Notes: generated by a model not told the origin, from the letters alone. A DNA stretch of 18,310 nt from Candidatus Methylomirabilota bacterium (GCA_016199025.1 JACQHM010000194.1:1-18310), one strand, 5' to 3'. Shown: positions 7,441-14,849, counted from the first letter of the stretch. Program-made: numbers and translations.

Positions 7441-9185
7441 ATCAGGGTGACGGAGTAGGGGGAGACGTCCAGGGTCTCCCGGTACTCTCCCATCGGCCGG
7501 AGGGTCTTCTCCTCGACCTTCTGGAGGGCCACCTCGGGCCATTCGTTGATCTGAGCGGGCGTTTGCCCGGCCGCCAAAGCTGCCTCGATCGAACTTCTTA
7601 TAGTATAGCTATTGCTGTGCGTAGCGTCGATCACGTAGCGCTCATACCGGACGAGGTCAAGGGGAAGATTGGTAAAGCGCAGCTCAACAGCCACTAATGC
7701 TCTCACCTGCGTACGTGCCTGCTGGACATAGGCCGCCACCTCAACGAGATCTTGCTTCACCAGCTCAGGGAGCCCAAGCCTCCCAACATCGAGATTCCCG
7801 CGTTGTAACGCCTTGACCACCTGCTCCAGCTCCTTTCGCGTCAACCCGTAGGTTGTGAACATCTCCTTGGTGTAGCCCTTCTCCCAAAGGAGGCGGGCAA
7901 CCGCCTGGTGTAACATCCCCCCATCTGGGATAAAGTTGGCAACAAGAAGCGTCACGCCTTCGTCACCTCGCGTACCGATCGCTGCCAGGAATGGATCGGT
8001 GACTTCGACCTTGACCTGCTCTTCCCCCAAGTAACTCAACGTGCGAAAGGCGTTATACACGGGCTTGATGATCAAGAACTTGGTGAAGATCCCGAAGTCT
8101 CCGCCGAACAACCCGTTGTACTGGCTAGGCTTCTCCTCCACGAGCGACGTAAACGCATGATGGGTAATCCCGGCCTTCGCCATCCCCACCAGGGCCGCCA
8201 TCGCGTAGGACGCTGTGTATTCGGTATCCCGTTCAGGGCTAAAGATCGTCGGATACTGAAACTCTCTCCAGGTTGACCATTCTCCGAGGAGCATCGGGGT
8301 TGTCTCGGGATAGCCAAATTTCCGAAGCCATTCTCGGATCTCTGTCGTGGCTTTCTGAAAGCCGCCAGACGGCTCGATGTGAAAGCCATGCCAGATCAGA
8401 AAATCGATAGGAAGCCGATCAAGGCCGAGTTCGGGCACGGGGGTCGTGGCACAGTACTGGGTGTAGTTATAGAGCATAGGGTTTTGGTCTTTGTCCTCAG
8501 GGTTCTTCCAGAAGGTGCTATGCCAACCGGCAACGGAGGGCCCTCCGATCTTGGCATCTGGCCTCGCCCGTCGGGCGCCAATGACAGTGTATTTGTACAA
8601 CTCAAAGAACTCTTCCTCCGTGCCCTGCCAGCGGACACCTTCGGGCTCCCACCAGACCTTATACCAGGCATCAAGCCCAAGCTGATTGCTATAATAATCC
8701 ACAATGGTCTGCACCACCTCGGCCCACTGCTCATAATCCTTTGGCGGAGAGGCCCCCCAGACGGCTAGCCACTCGCCGGGCTCAACTGGTCTGGTATCGT
8801 CCGGGTTCGACGAAAGCCATCGGGGCATACTATAAATAGCGATGACGACTTTACCGCCGTATTTCTCAATCCTCTTCAGGAACGCATCATACTCCGGCTG
8901 AGCATGAAGCCGGTTGACGAGATCCTCGAAACTTTGCGAGGCATACAGGAACTGCACTGTGCCAACCTCGATAGCCCCAGGCTTGTGATCCCGGAAAAAC
9001 TTCTCCTGAATGTAGACAGGGTACACTCTTTCAGCACCGTAAGCGAACATTCCCGAGCGGAAGAGGAAGGGGAGGGGACCTGCCTCCTGACCGGCATCTA
9101 ACTCTATCGATGCCGGCTGGGCTGCAATGGAACTGACAAGAGACAAGCTGATGACCAGCGCGACGAACAGAACACCCTTTTTCAT
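7425..9185 (-). CDS. Secreted GH39-like glycoside hydrolase
   Basis: 586 residues. A signal peptide is clear at residues 1-22 (MKKGVLFVALVISLSL, cleavage after AAA-like SIAAQ). The body is a TIM-barrel of the GH39/clan-A type: WYKVWWEPEG holds the putative acid/base Glu180, and MLLGEWSTW holds the putative nucleophile Glu302, with DFLIWHGFH (261-269) between them. A further region (about 430-586) has no family I can name. GH39 includes beta-xylosidases and alpha-iduronidases; the acid/base motif here reads WWEPE rather than the common WNEPN, so the substrate is open. ATG at 9185 has AAGGAG at a good distance and starts exactly at the signal peptide; the extra 50 upstream codons of the open frame are leader. 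The gene is probably its own unit, with a long structured 5' region. Confidence 0.85.
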   Translation of the reverse strand: MKKGVLFVALVISLSLVSSIAAQPASIELDAGQEAGPLPFLFRSGMFAYGAERVYPVYIQEKFFRDHKPGAIEVGTVQFLYASQSFEDLVNRLHAQPEYDAFLKRIEKYGGKVVIAIYSMPRWLSSNPDDTRPVEPGEWLAVWGASPPKDYEQWAEVVQTIVDYYSNQLGLDAWYKVWWEPEGVRWQGTEEEFFELYKYTVIGARRARPDAKIGGPSVAGWHSTFWKNPEDKDQNPMLYNYTQYCATTPVPELGLDRLPIDFLIWHGFHIEPSGGFQKATTEIREWLRKFGYPETTPMLLGEWSTWREFQYPTIFSPERDTEYTASYAMAALVGMAKAGITHHAFTSLVEEKPSQYNGLFGGDFGIFTKFLIIKPVYNAFRTLSYLGEEQVKVEVTDPFLAAIGTRGDEGVTLLVANFIPDGGMLHQAVARLLWEKGYTKEMFTTYGLTRKELEQVVKALQRGNLDVGRLGLPELVKQDLVEVAAYVQQARTQVRALVAVELRFTNLPLDLVRYERYVIDATHSNSYTIRSSIEAALAAGQTPAQINEWPEVALQKVEEKTLRPMGEYRETLDVSPYSVTLIRLLR

Positions 9186-9263
9186 GACAGATCTCCTTGA
9201 AAGGTATTTCGTAACACGATCAAGACCCTCCAGAGCGCTCCGCAGTGGTCCAAGAAAGCTATG

Positions 9264-9297
9264 CAGGGCGCCAGGCTCACCCGCACCTGGTGCCCTG
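9264..9297. other. Strong 12-bp stem-loop upstream of the GH39 gene
   Basis: CAGGGCGCCAGG (9264-9275) is complementary to CCTGGTGCCCTG (9286-9297) with a single G:U-type exchange and a 10-nt loop. On the minus strand it lies 78 nt before the GH39 ATG. No T-run follows on either strand, so it is not a standard terminator. It could be a leader structure or a protein-binding dyad. Confidence 0.7.
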
Positions 9298-9324
9298 TTC
9301 GTATTTCGATGGGAGCTGCCGTTC

Positions 9325-9386
9325 AAATGTGGCATGCATCACACCTCCAGGCGCGGGTGTTCATCGCCAAAAGACATGCAACATCT
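9325..9386. other. Two-tier stem-loop, candidate structured RNA
   Basis: Outer arms 9325-9336 and 9375-9386 pair at 11 of 12 positions (one mismatch, one wobble). Inside, ACACC (9341-9345) pairs with GGTGT (9356-9360) around a 10-nt loop. The nested arrangement with asymmetric internal loops resembles a folded RNA rather than a simple dyad. The strand is uncertain; the minus strand would place it in the GH39 leader. Confidence 0.5.
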
Positions 9387-9759
9387 GGGCCAGGTGGGAG
9401 GTTCCCGACTATCACTCTCTCCTGTTGCTGGGTCCCTCAAAGCACAAAAGCCCGCCGAGGTCACGGCGTACCTCAGAGGGCCTTTGACAATTTTTGACGT
9501 CGATCCGACGAACCTGCTTAACGCCTCGTGATCACCTTTGTCGTCACCAGGGTGGCAACTTTCGCGTAGAATCCTTCCAGAGGCTCCGATCCGGGCAACT
9601 CAGGCTGGGGACAGGAGGTGGGACGGATGAGGTGGAGTTCAGGTGCTGAAGAAACGGATCACCGGGGTTTTGAGCGGCAAGGGGGGTCCCTGCGTTGGGG
9701 GTTCCGACGAAGACCACCCGGCCGAACCGAACGGAGGTCTGAGTCTTCGCAAGCTTCCC

Positions 9760-11472
9760 CTAGAATCTAAAGGAGGGGGTGCCATAGAGGACGTAGCTGG
9801 CCCAGGTTGGCTCGGCGAATCCAAATCGGTTAAGGACCTCGTTCCTGGCCAGGGCCATGGCCTCCCCCAGATCCTTGCCGTCGGCAATCATCCTTCGGTA
9901 AAGGATCTCGGCGAAGACCGACGCCGCCCGGTCGTCCACCTCCCAGGTCGTGCCCAGGTAGAGGTTGACCCCGGCCTTGATGAAGCCCTCGGCGAGGCCA
10001 TAGGCGATCTCGGTATTTCGTTGGTCGGGCTTCTGAAACCTCCCCGATTCGCAGGCGTTGTCGAAGACCAGGACAGGAGGCCTCGGCGTGTTCTCGAACC
10101 GGAAGGCCTCGATCTTCTCCCGGGTCTCAATGTCCACGATCCACCCGCTCCTCTTTGGCTCGACTTCGTCAAAGAAAGCGTGGCCGGAGTAGTGGAGGAT
10201 CTCGTACCGGCCCGTGTTAAGCCGGCTGATGAGGTCCCTGGACTTGGTCAAGCCCTCCTGGACCTGGCTTCTCTCCCAGAGGTCCACCTTGATCTTGGTG
10301 AGGGATTGCTCGATCAGCTCTTTCAGGCGGCGCCCCTCTTCTTCGGCCTCGGGGAGGTCTCCGGTGGGGTTGGCGACGATCAGCATGTCGATCTCGTCGT
10401 CCTTCGCATCGCCGTACCCCCGCCGGAAGCTCGAGTACTCCTCCCGGACCTGCCGTCCGAGGGGGAGCTGGCAGAGGAACCGCTCCAGCTCGTCGTCGTA
10501 GATCAGCTCCCACGGGATGTAGGCCAACGGTTGATCCAGGGAGAGGATGAGGTTGAAATCCTTGGACATATTCCGCACATGATCCATGATCTCCCTGGGG
10601 ATCAAGGCTACCCGGAGATCTCTCCCGTCCCTCATGAGCCTCTCCCTGACATCCTCCCCCTTCTGGTTCAGCCCCTCCAGCCAGGCGCGGTCCCCGTACT
10701 GGAGGATCGCCTCAGAAAGCTCCCTGACGGCTTGGGGGCTGTATTGGTGTTTGACCATGACCTCCACGGGCCGATCGGTCAGGATGCTGTATTTCAGAAC
10801 GTCCTCCTCGCTCCGCACTGTCATGTACATGACCTTCTTGGCCTCCGGTGGCCTCATTTCAACGGGGGGGAGGCGGAGCTCGCGAAGCTCCAGGAGGAAG
10901 GAGGCGGAGGGTTCCTCCCCGGCCCGTTCGAACCCTCGTTTGATGGCCGGAAGCTTCGTGCCATCGGCCTCCGCCAGGGTCACCTCGTGGATGCGGCGGG
11001 ACGGATCCAGGGTGGTCAAGGCCTCAGCGAGGGATCGGAGGAAATCGTAGGAAGCTTCCTCAGCGTCGAGGCCTCCTCCCCCCGCCCCGAACAGGATGGT
11101 CGAGAAGCTTGGAATGTTGAGCTGGAGCATCCCTTCGACCAGGCGTCTCATGATCTTCCGCAGAAGATCGGGATCGTTCTCCTTCTTCTCCCTCATCTTC
11201 TTGGTAAAGACATCGTAGTCTCCCAGCCCCATCACCACCGCGACCTGGGCGGACAGCTCCCCCGCGAGGGCAGGGATGGGGAAGAACTCGCCCAGGTCCC
11301 CTTTGAGGATGCCGTTCTCAATGAACCGGCTGATGGCCCCCCTCAAGACCCGATCCACGGCCGCCTCGGCCCCCCCTGGAGGGATCCCCCTGAAGTGGCT
11401 GACGACGATGGCCGTCGTCTCGGCTTTTGTGATGGAGCCATGGGCCAGCCTGATCAAGAGCGGCCGCTTCAT
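9760..11472 (-). CDS. CHAT-domain (caspase-like) peptidase with N-terminal M17/macro-like domain
   Basis: 570 residues. The C-terminal half (about 310-570) is a CHAT peptidase of clan CD: the region around LAYIPWELIYDDE (316-328) starts the domain, HYSGHAFFD contains the catalytic histidine (H431), LVFDNACESG contains the catalytic cysteine C474, and GTTWEVDD (507-514) plus ASYVLYGTP close it. The N-terminal part (about 3-200) resembles the macro-fold N-domain of M17 leucyl aminopeptidases, with a glycine-rich loop FGAGGGGLD (128-136), an arrangement known from CHAT proteins of conflict systems. No signal peptide is seen, so it is cytoplasmic. The start ATG at 11472 overlaps the stop of the clostripain gene (ATGA) and has GGAGGA upstream, which excludes the longer frame to 11511. 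It probably cleaves a specific partner protein on a signal sensed by the N-domain; the ligand is unknown. Confidence 0.9.
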   Translation of the reverse strand: MKRPLLIRLAHGSITKAETTAIVVSHFRGIPPGGAEAAVDRVLRGAISRFIENGILKGDLGEFFPIPALAGELSAQVAVVMGLGDYDVFTKKMREKKENDPDLLRKIMRRLVEGMLQLNIPSFSTILFGAGGGGLDAEEASYDFLRSLAEALTTLDPSRRIHEVTLAEADGTKLPAIKRGFERAGEEPSASFLLELRELRLPPVEMRPPEAKKVMYMTVRSEEDVLKYSILTDRPVEVMVKHQYSPQAVRELSEAILQYGDRAWLEGLNQKGEDVRERLMRDGRDLRVALIPREIMDHVRNMSKDFNLILSLDQPLAYIPWELIYDDELERFLCQLPLGRQVREEYSSFRRGYGDAKDDEIDMLIVANPTGDLPEAEEEGRRLKELIEQSLTKIKVDLWERSQVQEGLTKSRDLISRLNTGRYEILHYSGHAFFDEVEPKRSGWIVDIETREKIEAFRFENTPRPPVLVFDNACESGRFQKPDQRNTEIAYGLAEGFIKAGVNLYLGTTWEVDDRAASVFAEILYRRMIADGKDLGEAMALARNEVLNRFGFAEPTWASYVLYGTPSFRF

Positions 11473-12758
11473 CGTCCTTCCTCCAGATAGGCGCTTAAAA
11501 AATCGCCCCACTTGATGTCGTTGGCGAAGTCCAGCTCTTTATAGAAGACCGACGGGTTCTTGAAGGGCGGGAAGTAGATGGAGATCCCCTTCACCTTCTG
11601 CATCCCTGGGCCGAGATGCTTCTCGGCGACGAGGGGGGTCTGGGCCCCTTTCCCCTCGATGGCGTTCGCCACCTCCCGGCAGGCCTTTTGAACTTCCTGA
11701 GAGGTTGTGTTCTGGGCGAGGGCAGAGGCGAAGTGATGGAGGTCCACATAGAAGTTGTCGAAGAAGCGGGTCGATCGCCGCCAGGCGGCGTAGATGGCTT
11801 GATCGAGGTCGCTACTCGGGAGCTTCGCCAGGAGGGCCTTTGCCAGCGTATCAACAGCCTGCACCAGGTCGCCGAGCTTCTCCAGGTCGAGGGCGGCCTG
11901 GGTGACATCCTGGTCGAAGGGCCCCGGCTTGTCGTAGGACTCGATGTACCGGTCAACGACGACCCTGCCGAAGTCCCTGGAGGAGATCTTGGGATTATCC
12001 GCTAGCCCCTTGAGGATCGTGTTGTAGGGCCAGCCATCGGCGGGCTCCGTCTCCTCGGACCCCACGAGGAAGCGGGCGTAGTCCTTGATCTGATACGCCA
12101 CCTCGAGGTTCGTCATCAGGCAGGCGTCCATCCCGACGACGTCCACCTTTTTCCCCATGAGCTGGCTCATGGACTGGAGGATCCCTTTCAGCTCCTTGTT
12201 GTCCAGGCAGTCGCTGGAGCCGTCATCATAGCAGATGCCCCGGAGCTTGGGTGGGAGCTCAAAGATCTGACGGCGGGCCGAGTGGAAGAAGCTCCGCCTA
12301 AGCTTCGCCGCGGCCCGGAGCGTGATCTCCCGCCTTGAGGGGGCCCCTTCGCCGACGAGCATCTCGGGCGGGACGTAGAAGCCCGATCCGTGGTTCCAGA
12401 GGATAAGCAGGTACTGCTGGGCCGGATAGCTCTGGACCCCGTATCGGATGAAGTCCTTCAGGATCCTGGGATCCCCGGTGTTGGTCTCCCCCAAGTCGGC
12501 GAGGAGCTTGGAGGTGATCCTCCGCATCTCGACCCCCTGGGTGATGTAGTAGCGCCTGGCGCTCCTCCAGTCGTCGTTACTTCGATCGTAGTCCGCGGCC
12601 CGATCGACCTGGACGAGGATGTCCACCACGCCCTCCCGCGACCCGACGACCTCCATCTCGTTGATGTCCTTGATGGCGGCCCCCTCCAGGTCGTTGTCGC
12701 CAGCCAGGTAGGCCAGGACCGTCCACTGGGCTTTCTTCCCCTTCGCTGCCATCGCCAT
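11469..12758 (-). CDS. Clostripain-family (C11) cysteine peptidase, cytoplasmic
   Basis: 429 residues from ATG at 12758, which has GGGAGGAAAGGAG directly upstream; the frame is open to 12803 but the extra codons lie over that ribosome site. The C11 peptidase core is complete: WTVLAYLAGDNDLE (12-25) is the first strand with the typical family start, LILWNHGSG (118-126) has the catalytic His123, and VVGMDACLMTNLEVAYQI (207-224) has the catalytic Cys213. It is followed by FLVGSEETEPADGWPY, the usual clostripain segment that helps form the S1 pocket. Clostripains cleave after arginine or lysine. No signal peptide is present, unlike secreted clostripain, so it should act in the cytoplasm. Its stop overlaps the CHAT start, which points to coupled synthesis of two clan CD proteases. 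Confidence 0.92.
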   Translation of the reverse strand: MAMAAKGKKAQWTVLAYLAGDNDLEGAAIKDINEMEVVGSREGVVDILVQVDRAADYDRSNDDWRSARRYYITQGVEMRRITSKLLADLGETNTGDPRILKDFIRYGVQSYPAQQYLLILWNHGSGFYVPPEMLVGEGAPSRREITLRAAAKLRRSFFHSARRQIFELPPKLRGICYDDGSSDCLDNKELKGILQSMSQLMGKKVDVVGMDACLMTNLEVAYQIKDYARFLVGSEETEPADGWPYNTILKGLADNPKISSRDFGRVVVDRYIESYDKPGPFDQDVTQAALDLEKLGDLVQAVDTLAKALLAKLPSSDLDQAIYAAWRRSTRFFDNFYVDLHHFASALAQNTTSQEVQKACREVANAIEGKGAQTPLVAEKHLGPGMQKVKGISIYFPPFKNPSVFYKELDFANDIKWGDFLSAYLEEGR

Positions 12759-12777
12759 CTCCTTTCCTCCTCCCACC

Positions 12778-13104
12778 TTAGACGAGCTTGAGCAGGCCTT
12801 CAATGATGAGCTTGGTGACCCCGGCCACGAGGCGCTGGGCGCTGGCTTTGGCGGCTACCTGGAGCTCAAGGGCCCTCATCTCGGTCAGGTCCTTCAGGTC
12901 CTTGACCAAGAGCTCGAATTCCTCCTTGGTGATCTGGCCCGCTGCCAGCAGGTCGAGATACCGCTCCAGCTTCTCCCCCTGGCTCCTGATGAAGTCGTTC
13001 GCGTCCTCCTTGGACAAGCTGATCAGGATTTTCAGTTCGTCCTTGGCGATCTGTTTCCCACCCGCGATCAAGGTATCCACGAAGGTTTCCCACTGGGAAG
13101 GCAT
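12778..13104 (-). CDS. Small all-helical protein of the protease cluster, unknown function
   Basis: 108 residues, no cysteine, rich in Leu, Lys, Glu and Ala, and predicted by eye to be almost entirely helical. Three charged helices cover about 5-80. The last 25 or so residues (from about 84, ending GVTKLIIEGLLKLV) form a strongly amphipathic or hydrophobic helix. There are several Lys/Arg sites between the helices that could be cut by a clostripain-type enzyme. The ATG at 13104 has an AGGAG ribosome site that overlaps the stop codon of the lipoprotein gene, and the stop lies 19 nt before the clostripain start. I do not recognise the family. Substrate, inhibitor or membrane-active effector of the neighbouring proteases are hypotheses based on size, shape and position only. 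Confidence 0.8.
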   Translation of the reverse strand: MPSQWETFVDTLIAGGKQIAKDELKILISLSKEDANDFIRSQGEKLERYLDLLAAGQITKEEFELLVKDLKDLTEMRALELQVAAKASAQRLVAGVTKLIIEGLLKLV

Positions 13105-13113
13105 GGCACGCTC

Positions 13114-13572
13114 CTATTCGTTTTTGTTCTTCAACCGCTCGGTCCGGATTGCCGTATCAAAGGCCTCTTGGATGTTCTGCAACGCGTTCTGCATAAAGGC
13201 TACCGACCACTTCCCTTGCTTCTGGCGATGTTCGACGTGCCGTTCGAACATCTCACGGATGAGTTGGACCTGCCTGGCCGTCTCCCGGTTGGACTCACCT
13301 TTGCCCTTCTCGTACTCATAGACCTGGGCCAGTTCGAGCCGGATCTCGGCGATCTTCTCCTCGTTGAGGGGATCGTAGGTAAACGTCTCGTACAGCATTG
13401 CCACTTTGGGTTTGAGCGCCGTCAGGTTCCGAAAGGTGGTCGGATCGTAGTAGGAGGGTTGCAGGAGTGAGCAGCCGCTGAGGATTGCGACAAAGAGAAG
13501 AAGCTGAAGGCTTCGAACGACCTGAGTTCTTGAAGGGCAGAAGTGGCATCGAAGGCCAGGCCGGCTATGCAT
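13114..13572 (-). CDS. Lipoprotein with helical/coiled-coil body, first gene of the protease cluster
   Basis: 152 residues. The N-terminus has a basic region, a hydrophobic core SLQLLLFVAI (21-30) and a lipobox LSGC with Cys34, so the mature protein should be a lipid-anchored envelope protein of about 119 residues. The n-region is unusually long (about 20 residues, with two further cysteines). ATG at 13572 is the only canonical start and has AAGGAG seven bases upstream. The mature part begins SLLQPSYYDPTTFRNL and is then mostly charged helix (EEKIAEIRLELAQVYEYEKG onward), probably coiled-coil. It is the first gene of the cluster and couples by overlap of stop and ribosome site to the small helical protein. 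The family is not recognised. A role as envelope sensor or anchor is inference. Confidence 0.82.
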   Translation of the reverse strand: MHSRPGLRCHFCPSRTQVVRSLQLLLFVAILSGCSLLQPSYYDPTTFRNLTALKPKVAMLYETFTYDPLNEEKIAEIRLELAQVYEYEKGKGESNRETARQVQLIREMFERHVEHRQKQGKWSVAFMQNALQNIQEAFDTAIRTERLKNKNE

Positions 13573-13632
13573 CCTTGGTCTCCTTCCCGGACCTTTGCAA
13601 AAGCCAGTTCCGACCCTCGCAAGAGAGATGCC

Positions 13633-13656
13633 AAAGGAGATTTGATGGTCTCCTTT
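13633..13656. other. 8-bp perfect stem-loop in the leader of the protease cluster
   Basis: AAAGGAGA (13633-13640) and TCTCCTTT (13649-13656) form a perfect dyad with an 8-nt loop, about 60 nt upstream of the lipoprotein start. Each arm contains a purine run like a ribosome site (AAGGAG on either strand). It could be an operator or an RNA hairpin; there is no T-run, so it is not a terminator. Confidence 0.5.
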
Positions 13657-13724
13657 TCAGCTTAGTGCTTGTCACGCAAGAGGAATTGGCACCTTTGGCC
13701 GAAAGGGGGATGATGGTTCAAGGG

Positions 13725-13749
13725 AAAAAAGGTGGTCGTTTTCAACCAC
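13725..13749 (-). terminator. Intrinsic terminator of the amrS gene
   Basis: On the minus strand GTGGTTG (13749-13743) pairs with CGACCAC (13738-13732), 7 bp with one wobble, around an AAAA loop, then C and six T residues (13730-13725). It lies 13 nt after the radical SAM gene stop and separates that gene from the lipoprotein/protease cluster, which should therefore have its own promoter. Confidence 0.8.
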
Positions 13750-13761
13750 GAATGGTCATTT

Positions 13762-14820
13762 CTAACGGTCCCACCAGATCCCGGGGATCTGGGTGGAGCA
13801 GGCGGGGCAGCGGCCGCCTTTCGTCAGGCGGTACTGGAGGATTTCGAAGCCGAAGCGCTCGATCAGGAGGGTCTGACAGGTGGGGCAGCAGGTGTTTTCG
13901 TAGGACCCCACCCGGCCGGGGAGGTTCCCCGCGTAGACGTACCGGAGGCCGACCTCTTGGCCGATCTCAGCCGCCCGGAGGAGGGTTGAAGGCGGGGTAT
14001 TGTCGGGGTCGGTCATCTTGTAATCTTTGTGGAACGCGGTCACGTGCCAGGGGATGTCCGGGGAGAGGGAGGCCAGGAATTTGGCCGCCTGTCGAAGTTC
14101 GTCGTCGGAGTCGTTGAACCCCGGGACGATCAGGGTCACGATCTCGACCCAGAACCCCATCTCAACCAGGCGCTGGATGGTCTCCAGGACATTGCTTAAA
14201 AGGCCCCCCAGCTTCCGGTAGTTTCTGTCGGACATGGACTTTAAGTCCACCTTGTAGGCGTCGCACCAGGGCTCGAGGTATTCAAGGACCTCTTTCGTCG
14301 CGTTCCCGTTAGAGATGAAGCAGGTCTTGAAGCTCTGCTCCCTCGCCAGCTTGAAGACCTCGACGGCCCACTCCGCTGTGATCAAGGGCTCGTTGTAGGA
14401 GCTTCCCACAAGGTTCGCCCCGTAGCGCTTCGCCAACGAGACGAGGTGCTCGGCGGTGATGTTCATCGGCTGGACCCCCGCTGCCTGATCCCTCAAGGCC
14501 TGCGACGTCAACCAGTTTTGACAGTAAACACAGTGATAATCGCATCCGAGCATGCCGAAGGTCAAGGTGTTGGAGCCGGGGAGGACGTGGAAGAAGGGCT
14601 TCTTCTCGGTGGGGTCACATTGAAGGGCGGCCACGTAGTTCGCCGGGACGTAGAGGGTCCCCCCTTTGTTGAAGCGGACCTTGCAGATGCCGCGCCTCCC
14701 CTCATGGATGAGGCAGCGGTGGCCACAGGCGTAGCAGCGAACATCCCCGCCGGGGAGCTTTTCGTAGAGTTCCCCTTCCTTCGTCAGGGCGTCGATCAGT
14801 TCAGCAAGTCTGACAGCCAT
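13762..14820 (-). CDS. amrS: AmmeMemoRadiSam system radical SAM enzyme
   Basis: 352 residues. The N-terminal cysteine-rich segment CYACGHRC...GIC (29-46) probably binds a metal. The radical SAM motif is FGMLGCDYHCVYCQNW with C93, C97 and C100 holding the 4Fe-4S cluster. NEPLIT and WHVTAFHKDYKMTD are typical of this family. The C-terminus carries a further zinc-ribbon-like pair, CCPTC and CPAC, ending in IPGIWW. This matches AmrS; its usual partners (MEMO and AMMECR1 domain proteins) are not in the window. The physiological reaction is not established, so only the radical chemistry is safe. The frame is open to 14877, but that codon lies inside the -35 box of a good promoter, so ATG at 14820 with GAGG upstream is preferred. 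Confidence 0.92.
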   Translation of the reverse strand: MAVRLAELIDALTKEGELYEKLPGGDVRCYACGHRCLIHEGRRGICKVRFNKGGTLYVPANYVAALQCDPTEKKPFFHVLPGSNTLTFGMLGCDYHCVYCQNWLTSQALRDQAAGVQPMNITAEHLVSLAKRYGANLVGSSYNEPLITAEWAVEVFKLAREQSFKTCFISNGNATKEVLEYLEPWCDAYKVDLKSMSDRNYRKLGGLLSNVLETIQRLVEMGFWVEIVTLIVPGFNDSDDELRQAAKFLASLSPDIPWHVTAFHKDYKMTDPDNTPPSTLLRAAEIGQEVGLRYVYAGNLPGRVGSYENTCCPTCQTLLIERFGFEILQYRLTKGGRCPACSTQIPGIWWDR

Positions 14821-14849
14821 CCCAACCTCTAGGGCAACCTCCATCCTTG

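Larger units (their letters stand above)
9186..9759. other. 574-nt gene-free region with stem-loops between CHAT and GH39 genes
   Basis: No open frame here looks like a real gene. The region holds the two stem-loops listed separately (9264-9297 and 9325-9386), a C/G-rich stretch next to the CHAT stop codon, and short local inverted repeats near 9455-9480. I found no convincing minus-strand -35/-10 pair for the GH39 gene and no T-run terminator for the CHAT gene. It is best read as a long 5' leader or a small-RNA locus; see the findings. Confidence 0.6.

Noticed and set aside
9186..9335. Longer N-terminus for the GH39 protein
   Set aside because: The 50 extra residues precede a perfect signal peptide with its own ribosome site at 9185.
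9325..9480. 6S RNA or a known riboswitch
   Set aside because: Some short stretches (GGGAACCTCCCACCTGG-like on the minus strand) recalled 6S RNA, but I could not pair the ends into a closing stem, and no known riboswitch core was recognised.
9643..11490. 615-codon plus-strand open frame opposite the CHAT gene
   Set aside because: It is a shadow of the CHAT gene: the composition is Gly/Leu/Asp/Pro-rich without any domain, and the minus-strand frame has clear catalytic motifs.
13485..14117. 210-codon plus-strand frame near the amrS end
   Set aside because: It crosses the amrS terminator and coding end in antisense and turns into Gly/Arg/Ser repeats typical of shadow frames.
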